Assembly (NCBI RefSeq): GCF_014647515.1
Contig: NZ_BMPI01000007.1
Location: forward strand, 42,183-106,182
DNA from: Dactylosporangium sucinum
GTDB taxonomy: Bacteria; Actinomycetota; Actinomycetes; Mycobacteriales; Micromonosporaceae
DNA: 64,000 nt
Reading direction: 5' to 3'
The notes beneath the pieces are model-generated. The model saw only the letters and a program-made list of their open reading frames with translations, searched no databases and had not been told where the DNA came from. The position numbers were made by a program, and so were the translations under genes. Shown one piece after another: positions 29,527-42,868 of the stretch. The stretch's first letter is position 1, and each line of letters opens with the position of its first letter.

Positions 29527-30666
29527 ATGCTCTACGCAGTCCCGACGCTCCAGGCCGACGACGAGCGGGTGCTCGAAGACATCGACCGGATGCGGGAGAG
29601 CCTGCGATACCAGGTGGCCACCCCGCACCGGTGGACCGGTCAGCTTCGCCGCCAACTCGTCGCCCACGGCATCAAGGGATCAAACTCGATCGAGGGTTAC
29701 CAGGTGTCGGTGGACGACGCCGTCGCCGCCGCCGGCGGCGACGAACCCCTCGACACCGCGCCCGAGGTGTGGGCCGAGATCACCGGATACCGGGACGCAC
29801 TCACGTTCGTGCAACAACTCGCCAACGCCGCCGAGTTCCGTTTCGGATACATGCTGCTCAACAGCCTGCACTTCATGATGCTCAAGCATCATCCGGAGAG
29901 GTGGCCCGGCCGGTTCCGGCCGAGCGGCATCTGGATCACCGACCACTCGACCGGCGAGGTCGTCTACACCGGCCCGGACGCCGGCGATCTGGCCCCGCTG
30001 ATGGGCGAACTCGCCGACTGGCTGCAGGACGGTGATCTTGCGGCCCCACTGTTCGTACGAGCGGCGGTCGCCCACCTCAACCTGGTCCGCATCCATCCGT
30101 GGCGAGACGGGAACGGACGGATGTCGCGGTGCCTGCACACCCTCGTGCTGGCCCGCGATGCCGTTCTCGCCCCGGAGTTCTCGTCGATCGAGGAGTGGCT
30201 CGGAACCGGGCGGAACACCTTCGACTACTACGACGCACTGCGGGAAACCGGAGGCGAGCGCTGGCAGCCGCACGCCGACACGCTGCCGTGGGTGCGGTTC
30301 TGCCTCCGAGCGCACCACATGCAGATGCAACGGGTCCAGCAACGGCTCGACCGCGCAGCGCGGTTGTGGGAGACGCTCGAAGGTCTCGGACTGCCGGCCC
30401 GGACGACCTCGGCACTGTATGCGGCGGCGTCCGGGGGGCGCGTGCGGCGCACCACCTACCAGCGCGACGAGCAACTGACCGCCGACCAGGCCACCCGCGA
30501 CCTGCGGATGCTCCTGGAGCACGGACTGCTGGAGCAGCGCGGCCAGACCCGGGGGCGGCACTACGTCGGCGCGTCGTCACTGATGCGGATCAGCGAGGCG
30601 TTGGGCCGCCCGGAGCCGCTTGCCGACCCCTACGACCGCTCCACGCGGCGGACCGCGTCCAGGTAG
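29527..30666 (+). CDS. Fic family protein with self-inhibitory motif
   Basis: This 379-residue protein probably transfers AMP (or another nucleotide part) onto a target protein. The Fic motif is H190-P-W-R-D-G-N-G-R-M-S-R. The flap region is SGIWITD. The N-terminal inhibitory helix carries S52-N-S-I-E56-G, so it is a class II, intramolecularly inhibited Fic enzyme. The C-terminus (about 300-360) is a winged-helix-like domain. The ATG is 6 nt after TAGGAT. The gene's AT-rich promoter and its 37-nt convergent overlap with mazG suggest insertion by transfer. Confidence 0.93.
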   Translation: MLYAVPTLQADDERVLEDIDRMRESLRYQVATPHRWTGQLRRQLVAHGIKGSNSIEGYQVSVDDAVAAAGGDEPLDTAPEVWAEITGYRDALTFVQQLANAAEFRFGYMLLNSLHFMMLKHHPERWPGRFRPSGIWITDHSTGEVVYTGPDAGDLAPLMGELADWLQDGDLAAPLFVRAAVAHLNLVRIHPWRDGNGRMSRCLHTLVLARDAVLAPEFSSIEEWLGTGRNTFDYYDALRETGGERWQPHADTLPWVRFCLRAHHMQMQRVQQRLDRAARLWETLEGLGLPARTTSALYAAASGGRVRRTTYQRDEQLTADQATRDLRMLLEHGLLEQRGQTRGRHYVGASSLMRISEALGRPEPLADPYDRSTRRTASR

Positions 30667-31571
30667 GACAGCGCGGCCGCGCGCAGGGCGGCCTCGGCGT
30701 CGCCGTCCTCGGACTGGGCGCGGGCGACCAGTGCGAACAGCGCCCCGCCCAGGTCGGTCGGCGGCGGCAGCGGGACGTCCAGGCCCGCGCGGGCGACCCG
30801 CTGCAGCAGCTTGGCCGCCAGGGCCAGGGCCGGCTGGGAGAGGGCCACGCCGTCGACCGCGGAGGCGCGGGACTTCTCGGCCTTCTTGATCTGCTCCCAG
30901 TTGGCGATGATGTCGTCGATGCCGCCGACCTCGGTGTCCGCGAACACGTGCGGGTTGCGGCGGATCAGCTTGGCGACCAGGTCGCCGGCCACGTCGTCGA
31001 TGGTGAAGCCGGCCGTCTCCTCGCCCAGCCGGGCGTGCAGGACGACCTGGAGCAGGACGTCGCCGAGCTCCTCGCGCACGGCCTCCGCGTCGTCGTCGCG
31101 GATGGCGTCGTAGAGCTCGTACGCCTCTTCCAGCAGGAACGGCGCCAGGCTGTGGTGGGTCTGCGCCCGCTTCCACGGGTCGCCCTCGGCGGGGTGCATG
31201 AGGCGGTCCATGACGGTGACCGCGTCGAGGAGCCGCGCGCCGGGCGGGTCCCAGGAGCCGTAGAGCAGCTCCAGCTCGGCCAGGCCGGGCTCGCGGGCCA
31301 GCCGCAGGCCCAGCTCGCGGGCCAGCTGCTCGTCGCCGTCGGGCGCGGCGAGCCACACGATCGTCCCGTGCTCGGCCAGCGCCGTCAGCAGCGTTTCGAC
31401 GTGGGCGGGCACGACCGAGACCGTGGCGCCGGCCGCCCGCAGCGCGTCGAGCTGCTCGGACGAGGCGCCCGCATACACCGGGTGGGCGCGCACCAGGTCC
31501 CACGCCTGCGCGGTCAGCACCCCGGCCGGCAGCCGGGGCGACGTCACCAGCAACACCACCCTGCCGGACAC
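30630..31571 (-). CDS. mazG: MazG nucleoside triphosphate pyrophosphohydrolase
   Basis: This 313-residue protein has an N-terminal half resembling the tetrapyrrole-methylase-like extension of actinobacterial MazG. The MazG domain follows, with LMHPAEGDPWKRAQTHHSL, then EEAYEL and EELGDVLLQVVLHA, which carry the metal-binding acidic residues. It hydrolyses aberrant NTPs. GTG starts 5 nt after the lipoprotein gene, so mfd-surA-mazG form one operon. The 3' end overlaps the Fic gene in the opposite direction by 37 nt. Confidence 0.93.
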   Translation of the reverse strand: MSGRVVLLVTSPRLPAGVLTAQAWDLVRAHPVYAGASSEQLDALRAAGATVSVVPAHVETLLTALAEHGTIVWLAAPDGDEQLARELGLRLAREPGLAELELLYGSWDPPGARLLDAVTVMDRLMHPAEGDPWKRAQTHHSLAPFLLEEAYELYDAIRDDDAEAVREELGDVLLQVVLHARLGEETAGFTIDDVAGDLVAKLIRRNPHVFADTEVGGIDDIIANWEQIKKAEKSRASAVDGVALSQPALALAAKLLQRVARAGLDVPLPPPTDLGGALFALVARAQSEDGDAEAALRAAALSYLDAVRRVERS

Positions 31572-31576
31572 GGACC

Positions 31577-32284
31577 TCAGGCCTCCTCCACGGGCACCTT
31601 CCCGTCGTCGGGGAAGGCGATGTCAATCGGGACCAGGCCGCTCGGCAGGCTCAGAATCGCCGGCAGCACCAGCCCACCGTATCGCGGGTTGATCGTGACC
31701 CCGGACGCGGCCGCGGCGAGCGTCTGCTGTGCGCTCGCGGCCGCCCCGAAGGCCGGGTACCGCTTGAGATCCGCGATCATCTCGTCGTGCCCGACCCCGT
31801 CCGGCACCTGGCCCGCGTCGACCAGCGCGTCGAGGAACCGGCCGGCCTCCTCGTCCGTCGGCGGCCGCTCGGGATGTGCGGCGACGATCGGCTGGACCAC
31901 CTGCCAGTAGTCGAGCCACAGCCGCAGGTAGGGGTCCGACGGCGGCAGGCCGAAGATCGCCGCGAACACGTCGGACGACCGGGGCGCGGCGGGCAGGCCG
32001 CGCTCGGTGAGCAGCCGCTCGCCCACGTGCCGCAGCACGATGAGCGACACCACCTCGGCCGCGGTCGTGTGGACCAACGGCGGCTGGGGACCCGGGCCGC
32101 CGGCCCGGCGGGCGGCCCAGCGCTCGTCGCCGACCGCGTTCACCGCGCGGACGACCTCGTCGACCTCGGCGACGGTGATCGCGCGGTCGCCCAGGTAGGC
32201 CGCGACCGCCGGGCTGGAGCGACACCCCGCGAGCGCGGCCAGCAACGCGAGCACGGCAAGCGGGGCGAGACGGTGAGCACGCAT
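31577..32284 (-). CDS. SurA N-terminal-like lipoprotein
   Basis: This 235-residue protein begins with a lipoprotein signal (MRAHRLAPLAVLALLAALAG, then Cys21), which fixes the start at 32282-32284. The mature part has the helical SurA/trigger-factor-like fold (VAAYLGDRAITVAEVDEVV) and lacks a rotamase domain. It lies between mfd and mazG, 19 nt and 5 nt from them, an order kept in actinobacteria. It may act as a chaperone for exported proteins. Confidence 0.85.
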   Translation of the reverse strand: MRAHRLAPLAVLALLAALAGCRSSPAVAAYLGDRAITVAEVDEVVRAVNAVGDERWAARRAGGPGPQPPLVHTTAAEVVSLIVLRHVGERLLTERGLPAAPRSSDVFAAIFGLPPSDPYLRLWLDYWQVVQPIVAAHPERPPTDEEAGRFLDALVDAGQVPDGVGHDEMIADLKRYPAFGAAASAQQTLAAAASGVTINPRYGGLVLPAILSLPSGLVPIDIAFPDDGKVPVEEA

Positions 32285-32303
32285 GGTGCCCACCATCGCA
32301 CGC

Positions 32304-35888
<3,585 letters not shown>

Positions 35889-36169
35889 GGCGGTGTGCGA
35901 CCCAATCTGCACGGCAAACAACCCCGCGCCCGGAACGGACGGGGGTGGTCGATGCGGTTACCAGAGTATCCGCCCGGTCTGACACTTCGCCGCCGTCGGC
36001 GAACCCGCCGCCGTCGAGGCCGCCGTCATCACCCTGCGTGAGAGGCTGGTTAGAGACATCACTCACCGACCGCGCCCGGGGCGGCGCCGTAGCCGATACG
36101 ATGCCGGTGAAATCGGACAGCGCCGTCCCCCCAAGCCGAGCCGACCACACCGCTAGGGGGACGTTTCCA
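35889..36169. promoter_or_regulatory. Divergent promoter region between mfd and ppc
   Basis: This 281-bp spacer holds both promoters. TACGAT near 36098 is a candidate ppc -10, giving a leader of about 65 nt that ends in AGGGGGA before the ATG. For mfd, CAGATT about 20 nt upstream of the ATG is the nearest -10-like sequence. No operator-like palindrome was noticed. Confidence 0.45.
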
Positions 36170-38995
36170 ATGTCCGCAGAAGCTCCTGCGTCGAGCGCAA
36201 CCGACGCCGCGCTGCGCGCCGACATCCGACGCCTGGGATCCCTGCTCGGCCAGAGCCTGGTCCGGCAGGACGGCCAGCACCTGCTCGACCTCGTCGAGGA
36301 GGTGCGTGCCCTGGTGCGCTCCGACCCGGAGGCCGCCGCCGAGCGTCTGCACGGGCTCGACGTGGTCACGGGCACCCAGCTGGCCCGGGCCTTCTCGACG
36401 TACTTCCACCTCGCCAACATCACCGAGCAGGTCCACCGCGCCCGGGAGCTGCGCCGCATCCGGGTCCGCGAGGGCGGCTGGCTGGAGCGGGCCGCGAAGC
36501 TGATCGCCGACCGCGGGGTCGGCGTGCGCGAGATCGGCTCGATCGCGTCGAAGCTCGGCGTGCGCCCGGTCTTCACCGCCCACCCGACCGAGGCGGCCCG
36601 CCGCTCGATCCTCACCAAGCTGCGCGCCGTCGCCGACGAGCTCGACGCCGAGGCCGTGGCCACCGCGCTCGACGGCTCGCTGGAGCCCGACAAGACCCGC
36701 TCGGCGCGCACCGACCGGCGCCTGGCCGAGCTGCTCGACCTGCTGTGGCAGACCGACGAGCTGCGCCTGGAGCGCCCGGAGCCGTCCGACGAGGCCCGCA
36801 ACGCCGTGTACTACCTCGCCGACCTGGCCGAGGGCGCCGCGCCGCAGGTCCTCGACGACCTCTACGAGACGCTCAAGGACCTCGGGGTGCAGCTGCCGCC
36901 CACCGCCCGCCCGCTCACCTTCGGCTCGTGGATCGGTGGCGACCGCGACGGCAACCCGTTCGTCACCCCGGCGGTGACGCGTGACGTGCTGCTCATCCAG
37001 CACGAGTACGGCATCCGGATGGCCGAGGGCGTGATCGACACGCTGATCGACGAGCTGTCCGTGTCCAAGCGGCTGCGCGGAGTGTCGCTCGACCTGTCCG
37101 CGAGCCTCGCCGCCGACCTGGACAACCTGCCGGAGCTGCCGGCCCGCTACCGCCGGGTCAACCTGGAGGAGTCCTACCGGCTCAAGCTGCGCTGCATCCG
37201 GCTCAAGCTGCAGCACACCCGCAGCCGCCTGGCCACCGGGACGCCGCACAAGCCGGGGCGCGACTACCTCGGCACCGCCGAGCTCATCGCGGACCTTGAG
37301 CTGATGCGCGCGTCGCTGGCCCGCAACGGCGGCCAGCTGGCCGCGACCGGCCGGCTCGCCTCGGCGATCCGCACGCTCTCCGCGTTCGGCCTGCAGCTGG
37401 CCACGCTCGACGTGCGCGAGCACGCCGACCAGCACCACGAGGTGCTCGCCCAGCTGTACCGCCGGGTCGGCGAGATCGACTACCCGGCGCTCGACCGCGA
37501 CTCCCGCCGCCAGCTGCTCATCGACGAGCTCACCGGCCGCCGCCCGCTGGCCACCCGCGACACGTCGCTGAGCGACTCGGCCCGCAAGACGTTCGACGTG
37601 TTCTCGGCGATCCGCGAGGTCCAGGACCGGTTCGGCCCGGAGGTGATCGAGACCTACATCATCTCGATGACCCAGGGCATCGACGACGTCCTCGCCGCCG
37701 TGGTGCTGGCCCGCGAGTGGGGCCTCGTCGAGGTCAGCGCCGGCGCCGGGTTCGGCGGCGCGTCGATGGAGTCGGCCCGCGCCCGGATCGGGTTCGTCCC
37801 GCTGCTGGAGCAGGCCCGGGAGCTCGAGATGGCCGGCGAGCTGCTCGACGACCTGCTCTCGATCCCGGTGTACCGCGCGATCGTCCGCGCCCGCGGGGAC
37901 GTCCAGGAGGTCATGCTCGGCTACTCGGACTCCAACAAGGACGCCGGCATCACCACCTCGCAGTGGATGATCCACAAGGCCCAGCGGCAGCTGCGCGACG
38001 TCGCCGCCCGCCACGGGGTGCGCCTGCGGCTGTTCCACGGCCGGGGCGGCACCGTCGGCCGCGGCGGCGGCCCCACGCACGAGGCCATCCTGGCCCAGCC
38101 CTGGGGCACGCTCGACGGCGCGATCAAGGTCACCGAGCAGGGCGAGGTCATCTCCGACAAGTACACGCTGCCGGCCCTCGCCCGGGAGAACCTGGAGCTC
38201 ACCCTGGCCGCCGTGCTGCAGTCGGCGCTGCTGCACACCGAGCCGCGGCAGCCGGCCGAGTCGCTGGCCCGCTGGGACTCGGCGATGGAGACGGTCTCGA
38301 CGGCCGCGTTCGCGAACTACCGGGCGCTCGTCGAGAACCCGGACCTTCCGGCGTACTTCTGGGCCGCCACCCCGACCGAGCTCCTCGGCGCGCTGAACAT
38401 CGGCTCGCGCCCGGCCAAGCGGCCCAACGCCGACGCCGGCCTGTCCGGCCTGCGGGCGATCCCGTGGGTGTTCGGCTGGACCCAGTCCCGCCAGATCGTG
38501 CCGGGCTGGTTCGGCGTGGGCAGCGGGCTGAAGGCGGCCCGGGAGGCGGGGCTTTCCGAGGTACTGCGGGAAATGCACGAAAAGTGGCACTTCTTCGGCA
38601 CCTTCCTGTCCAACGTCGAGATGATGCTGGCCAAGACCGACCTGGAGATCGCCTCCCGCTACGTCGACACCCTGGTGCCGGACCACCTGCACCCGATCTT
38701 CGACGTCATCCGGGAGGAGTACCAGCGCACGGTCGAGGAGGTCCTGGCGATCACCGGCGAGACGGCGCTGCTGGACCGCCAGCCGGTGCTGCACCGCACG
38801 CTGGGCGTCCGGGACAGCTACCTGCAGCCGCTGCACCACCTGCAGGTCACGCTGCTCGACCAGTACCGGGCGAGCAAGGCGGCCGACAGCGGCGCCTGGA
38901 CCGGCGGGCGGAAGGCCTCGCCCGACCCGGCGCTCGAACGGGCGCTCCTGACCACGATCAACGGCATCGCGGCGGGCATGCGGAACACCGGTTGA
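36170..38995 (+). CDS. ppc: Phosphoenolpyruvate carboxylase
   Basis: This 941-residue enzyme fixes bicarbonate onto PEP to replenish oxaloacetate. Key motifs are [12 protein letters not shown] with the catalytic His, [11 protein letters not shown], the metal and PEP-binding [24 protein letters not shown], and the C-terminal MRNTG. The ATG has AGGGGGA about 9 nt upstream. The length is at the upper end of the bacterial range. It is followed after 22 nt by the APS kinase fusion gene, which may have its own promoter. Confidence 0.98.
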   Translation: MSAEAPASSATDAALRADIRRLGSLLGQSLVRQDGQHLLDLVEEVRALVRSDPEAAAERLHGLDVVTGTQLARAFSTYFHLANITEQVHRARELRRIRVREGGWLERAAKLIADRGVGVREIGSIASKLGVRPVFTAHPTEAARRSILTKLRAVADELDAEAVATALDGSLEPDKTRSARTDRRLAELLDLLWQTDELRLERPEPSDEARNAVYYLADLAEGAAPQVLDDLYETLKDLGVQLPPTARPLTFGSWIGGDRDGNPFVTPAVTRDVLLIQHEYGIRMAEGVIDTLIDELSVSKRLRGVSLDLSASLAADLDNLPELPARYRRVNLEESYRLKLRCIRLKLQHTRSRLATGTPHKPGRDYLGTAELIADLELMRASLARNGGQLAATGRLASAIRTLSAFGLQLATLDVREHADQHHEVLAQLYRRVGEIDYPALDRDSRRQLLIDELTGRRPLATRDTSLSDSARKTFDVFSAIREVQDRFGPEVIETYIISMTQGIDDVLAAVVLAREWGLVEVSAGAGFGGASMESARARIGFVPLLEQARELEMAGELLDDLLSIPVYRAIVRARGDVQEVMLGYSDSNKDAGITTSQWMIHKAQRQLRDVAARHGVRLRLFHGRGGTVGRGGGPTHEAILAQPWGTLDGAIKVTEQGEVISDKYTLPALARENLELTLAAVLQSALLHTEPRQPAESLARWDSAMETVSTAAFANYRALVENPDLPAYFWAATPTELLGALNIGSRPAKRPNADAGLSGLRAIPWVFGWTQSRQIVPGWFGVGSGLKAAREAGLSEVLREMHEKWHFFGTFLSNVEMMLAKTDLEIASRYVDTLVPDHLHPIFDVIREEYQRTVEEVLAITGETALLDRQPVLHRTLGVRDSYLQPLHHLQVTLLDQYRASKAADSGAWTGGRKASPDPALERALLTTINGIAAGMRNTG

Positions 38996-39017
38996 CCGCT
39001 TTGGCAGACTGTCGGTC

Positions 39018-40568
39018 GTGGCTGTGAACGGTTGGGCTGTCGATGGCTGGGCGTTGCCGGACGAGGTGCTGCGAGACGCGCCGACCTATACCCCGAAGCC
39101 GTCGGAGCTGGCCGACCTGGAGCTGCTGCTCTCCGACGCGTATGCCCCGCTGACCGGGTTCCTCGGCTCGACCGACCTCATCGCGCTGCGGCGCACGGGG
39201 CGGCTGGCCGACGGCACGGCGTGGCCGGTGCCGGTCACCCTGGAGGTGCCGCGCAACCTCGCCGACCAGCTCGACGTCAGCAACCCGCTGCGCCGGGTGC
39301 TGGTGCTCGCCGACCTGGAGGGCGCGCCGATCGCGGCGCTGGACACGACCGAGATCTATCCGGCCCGCAAGACCACGGCCGGGGTCGCGGGCCGGGTCCG
39401 GCGCCTCGGCGACGGCGGCCACGGCGCGTTCCGCCGCATGCGGCGCACCCCGGCCGAGGTCCGCGAGACGCTGCCGACCGGCCGCATCCTGGGCGTGATC
39501 GCCGACCGGCCGCTGCACCGCCCGCAGCTGGCCCAGATCGCCCGGGCCGCGCGCACGCTCGCCGCGCACCTGCTCGTCCTGGTGCCGGTCGACAGCCCCG
39601 GCCCCGACGGCCTCGCGCCCGAGGCGCTGGTGCGCTGCGTGCTCGCGGCCCGCGACCGCATGCCGTCGTCGACGATCGTGGCCCTCCCGCTGCCGCACCA
39701 CGACGGCGACGACATCCGCGACGCGATGCTGCGCACGCGCGTCGCCGCCGCGTACGGTGTGACCCACCTCCTGGCCTCCAGCGAGTCCATGCTCTCCGGC
39801 GGCGGCCTGCGCGTGCTGGTCCCCCGCGAGCTGGCCTACGACGGCCGCGACGGCCAGTGGCGCTCCCTCGACGACATCCCGCCGCGGCACCGCCGGCTCC
39901 CGCTGACGACGGCCGAGATCGAGGACCATCTCGACCGGGGCACGATCCTGCCCGAGTGGCACACCCCGCCCGCGGTGGCCCGCGAGCTGGCCCGCGCCCG
40001 CCCGCCCCGCCGCCAGCGCGGCCTGGTCGTGTTCTTCACCGGCCTGTCCGGCTCGGGCAAGTCCACGATGGCCACCGGCCTCGCCGACGCGCTGCAGGAG
40101 ACGGGCGAGCGCACGATCACCCTGCTCGACGGCGACATCGTGCGCCGGCACCTGTCGGCCGGCCTGGGCTTCTCGGCCGAGGACCGGGACACCAACATCC
40201 GCCGCATCGGCTGGGTCGCGGCCGAGATCGGCCGCCACGGCGGCGTGGCCGTCTGCTGCCCCATCGCCCCCTACCGCGACGCCCGCGCCGCGGCCCGCAA
40301 CTTCGCCCGCAACGCCGGCGCCGGCTTCGTGCTGGTCCACGTCTCGACCCCGCTGGAGGAGTGCGAGCGCCGCGACCGCAAGGGCTTGTACGCGAAGGCC
40401 CGCGCGGGCCTGATCAAGGGCATGACGGGCATCGACGACCCGTACGAGGTCCCGCTGGACGCCGAGCTGACGATCGACACCACGGACCTCTCGCACGGCG
40501 AGGCGGTGACGACGGTGCTGCGCTACCTGGGCAGCAACGGCTGGATCGACCCGCGCCCGATCCCCTGA
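39018..40568 (+). CDS. APS kinase fused to a degenerate ATP-sulfurylase-like domain
   Basis: The C-terminal part (about residues 335-516) of this 516-residue protein is a complete adenylylsulfate kinase, with P-loop GLSGSGKST (342-350), the APS-binding region FSAEDRDTNIRRIG, and KGLYAKARAG. It makes PAPS. The first 330 residues follow the ATP-sulfurylase fold (DAYAPLTGFL). However, the catalytic QxRNPxHxxH is IADRPLHRPQ and the GRDHAG loop is ASSESML, so sulfurylase activity is doubtful. The GTG start (39018) is 7 nt after CAGACT. Its product would feed the sulfotransferases of the 44-55 kb locus. Confidence 0.9.
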   Translation: MAVNGWAVDGWALPDEVLRDAPTYTPKPSELADLELLLSDAYAPLTGFLGSTDLIALRRTGRLADGTAWPVPVTLEVPRNLADQLDVSNPLRRVLVLADLEGAPIAALDTTEIYPARKTTAGVAGRVRRLGDGGHGAFRRMRRTPAEVRETLPTGRILGVIADRPLHRPQLAQIARAARTLAAHLLVLVPVDSPGPDGLAPEALVRCVLAARDRMPSSTIVALPLPHHDGDDIRDAMLRTRVAAAYGVTHLLASSESMLSGGGLRVLVPRELAYDGRDGQWRSLDDIPPRHRRLPLTTAEIEDHLDRGTILPEWHTPPAVARELARARPPRRQRGLVVFFTGLSGSGKSTMATGLADALQETGERTITLLDGDIVRRHLSAGLGFSAEDRDTNIRRIGWVAAEIGRHGGVAVCCPIAPYRDARAAARNFARNAGAGFVLVHVSTPLEECERRDRKGLYAKARAGLIKGMTGIDDPYEVPLDAELTIDTTDLSHGEAVTTVLRYLGSNGWIDPRPIP

Positions 40569-41164
40569 CCGGCCCGGGCTGACAGGCATCCGATCCGGGC
40601 GGCATTCCAGTCAGGACCCACCCTCCGCCCGCCCGCTCCGCGGGCCCACTCTCCCGCGCGCACCTCCCGCGCGGGTCGCGTCCGCGCGGCCACCCTGATG
40701 CGCGGCCACCCTCCGCGCGCCCGCCCTCCCGCGTGCCCGCCCTGCGCGCGGCTCTCTGCGCGGCTCTCTGCGCGCGGCCACCCTCCCGGCGCGCCTCCCG
40801 CGCAGCCACCCTGCGCGCAGCCACCTCTCCCGCGATCTTGGAGTTGTGGTCCCGGATTTGCCGGATATAAGCGATATTTCAGAGACCACAGCTCCAAGAT
40901 CGCGGAAGTCAGGGCCACGCTGGCGCGGGCTGGCGGGGTGGGGCTGGCGCGGGGCGGGCGCGGCGCGGGGCGGGCGCGGGGCGGGCGCGGCGCGGGGCGG
41001 TGGGACGGCGGCGGGAGGTGGGGTCCGGAGAACGCCGGTCGGCCGACGGACGCGCCCGGCGCAGCGCCGTCGCCGGAATCGGCACGCCTTCGCCGCATGA
41101 CGGTGCGCCGGCGGGGCATCATGCCCCCCGATCATGCTGGGTGAGAAGCGCGCCGGGGGAGCTC
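40569..41164. repeat. Gene-free low-complexity island 3
   Basis: About 600 bp have no credible ORF. Positions 40620-40829 are pyrimidine-rich degenerate repeats (GCGCGGCTCTCT, CGCGGCCACCCTCC types). The family B hairpin is at 40830-40905. Positions 40930-41020 are G-rich GGGCGGGCGCGGCGC repeats. The last 100 bp hold the quinone-reductase promoter. The layout repeats that of island 2. Confidence 0.8.
40830..40905. repeat. Family B inverted repeat, copy 2
   Basis: The arms 40830-40851 and 40884-40905 pair over 22 bp with a single G-U type position. The 32-nt loop contains two short palindromes (CCGG-ATTTG-CCGG and an ATAT pair). The left arm is identical to 24542-24565. It lies 262 nt downstream of the APS-kinase stop. 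Confidence 0.9.
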
Positions 41165-42151
41165 ATGTCACAGCTGCTCGTCACGTCGTACGGCGATCCG
41201 CGCAAGTCCGTCTCGCTGGCGCGGACTCCCAGCCCGCCGCTGGGGACCGACGACATCCTGGTCGAGATGGAGGCCGCGCCGGTCAACCCGTCCGACTTCC
41301 TGCTCGTCCAGGGTGGCTACGGGGTGCGGCCGCAGCTGCCCAGCCCGCTCGGCGGCGAAGGAGTCGGGCGGGTGGTCGACGCCGGCGGGGGCGCGGGCAC
41401 GCCGCTGGTCGGGCGGAGGGTCGTCATCCTGCCCACCTACGAGCAAGGCACCTGGGCCGACAAGGTGGCGACCTCGTACCGCAATGTCGTCGCGATACGA
41501 GACGACGGCGACCCGCTACAGCTTGCCATGCTGCCGATCAATCCCGCGACCGCATACCTGCTGCTGCGCAAGTTCACCAAGCTGGCCGCCGGCGACTGGG
41601 TCGGCCTGAACGCCGCCAACTCCGCCATCGGCCTCTGCATCGTCGCCCTCGCCCGGCTGCAGGGCGTCAAGACCCTCAACATCGTGCGGCGCGAGGCCGC
41701 GGCCCAGACCGTGCGTGACGCCGGCGGAGACCGCGTGATCGTCGCCGGTGACGACCTGCCCGCTCAGATCGCCGACGCCCTGGACGGTGCGGAGCTCGGC
41801 CTGGCCCTGGACGCCACGGCCGGCCCGGTCGTCGCCGACCTCGCCGCGGCGCTCCGATACCGGGGCGTGATCGTCAGCTACGCCTTCGCGACCGACGCAC
41901 CCCCGGCCGTCCGAGCCCACGATCTCATCTTCAACGAGGTGACACACACCGGATTCTGGCTGGTCAACTGGCTGCGCCACGCCCCGCGCACCGAGATCGA
42001 ACAGACCTACCACCTGCTCAACGACCTCGTCGCCACCGGCGAACTGACCGTCCCGGTCGATGCGACCTACCGCCTGGACGACTACCACGAGGCGATCGAA
42101 CACGCGATGACACCGGGACGCAGCGGCAAGGTCCTGTTCACGTTCGCCTGA
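41165..42151 (+). CDS. Zinc-independent MDR oxidoreductase (quinone/enoyl reductase type)
   Basis: This 328-residue medium-chain reductase/dehydrogenase has an N-terminal GroES-like domain (APVNPSDFLLVQGGYG) and a Rossmann domain (GDWVGLNAANSAIGLCIVALA). There are no structural zinc cysteines, and the pattern is like 2-enoyl-thioester or quinone reductases using NADPH. The ATG has GGGGGA 4 nt upstream. It is convergent with the TetR gene (38 nt between stops), so direct control by that TetR is not obvious. Confidence 0.9.
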   Translation: MSQLLVTSYGDPRKSVSLARTPSPPLGTDDILVEMEAAPVNPSDFLLVQGGYGVRPQLPSPLGGEGVGRVVDAGGGAGTPLVGRRVVILPTYEQGTWADKVATSYRNVVAIRDDGDPLQLAMLPINPATAYLLLRKFTKLAAGDWVGLNAANSAIGLCIVALARLQGVKTLNIVRREAAAQTVRDAGGDRVIVAGDDLPAQIADALDGAELGLALDATAGPVVADLAAALRYRGVIVSYAFATDAPPAVRAHDLIFNEVTHTGFWLVNWLRHAPRTEIEQTYHLLNDLVATGELTVPVDATYRLDDYHEAIEHAMTPGRSGKVLFTFA

Positions 42152-42189
42152 GACCCGACACCCACCTGGAGCCGCTGGCGATACCGGCG

Positions 42190-42819
42190 TCATTCCGCGA
42201 GCAGGAGGGCCCGCAGCGACGAGGACAGCCATGCCTCGGCGCGGTCGAAGGACCAGCCGTGGTCGGTGGTCAGCTGCACCCAGGTGTCGAGCCAGAGGAA
42301 CGCGGAGAGCGCGACCGCCGCGGTGTCGACGTCGGTCCCGGGGCGCAGCGCGCCGAGCTCGGCGAGCCGCTCAGCGCCGCGCCGGGCGCCGGCGATGTGG
42401 CGAGCATGGCCGTCCGCGTACGCCGCCGCGATGGCCTGGTCGACCTGCGCCGCGGATCGCAGCCCCACCAGGATCTCCTGGCAGCGTTCATTGAGCTGCC
42501 TGGTCAGCCGCGTCTGGAGGTCGATGACGTGGCCTGCGTCTGTTGAGCGGATCAATTCGGCGGCGAGCGGCGGGATGCCGGCGATGGTGTCCACCTCGTC
42601 GAGCATCGCGGTGACGAGCCGCGCCTTGGACCCGACGCTGGAGTAGATGGTCTGCACCGCGACGCCGGCCTCCCGGGCAATGTCGGTCACCGACGTGTGT
42701 GCGTATCCCTGGCGGGTGAACAGTCTGGTCGCGGCCAGGATGATGTCGCGGCGGGTCTGCGCCGCCTGCAACTGTCGTCGATTGGTCCGTGCGCCGCCTT
42801 GTTCGTCCGCGACTTTCAT
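42190..42819 (-). CDS. TetR family transcriptional regulator
   Basis: This 209-residue protein has an N-terminal helix-turn-helix (RRDIILAATRLFTRQGYAHTSVTDIAREAGVAVQTIYSSVGSK, residues about 23-65). The C-terminal ligand-binding helices have no recognised specificity. The ATG (42817-42819) lies 15 bp from a perfect palindrome (42835-42848) in the spacer shared with a divergent two-gene operon. It probably represses itself and that operon, and the inducer is unknown. Confidence 0.92.
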   Translation of the reverse strand: MKVADEQGGARTNRRQLQAAQTRRDIILAATRLFTRQGYAHTSVTDIAREAGVAVQTIYSSVGSKARLVTAMLDEVDTIAGIPPLAAELIRSTDAGHVIDLQTRLTRQLNERCQEILVGLRSAAQVDQAIAAAYADGHARHIAGARRGAERLAELGALRPGTDVDTAAVALSAFLWLDTWVQLTTDHGWSFDRAEAWLSSSLRALLLAE

Positions 42820-42834
42820 CTTAACATCATTCCA

Positions 42835-42848
42835 GTCAATAGATTGAC
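42835..42848. promoter_or_regulatory. Putative TetR operator (GTCAAT-AG-ATTGAC)
   Basis: A perfect 6-bp inverted repeat with a 2-bp centre lies midway between the tetR start and the start of the divergent membrane-protein gene. The surrounding 50 bp are unusually AT-rich for this DNA (TTAACATCATT, TCTATATT), as expected for paired promoters. Confidence 0.72.
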
Positions 42849-42868
42849 GTTCTATATTGGAGGTAGAG

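Noticed and set aside
27841..30666. A phage-defence island around patatin and Fic
   Set aside because: Patatin here lacks a nucleotide-cyclase or other signalling partner, and neighbours are a transporter and housekeeping operon.
42151..42190. Terminator between the MDR gene and tetR
   Set aside because: Only a weak imperfect stem can be drawn in 38 nt and there is no U-tract.
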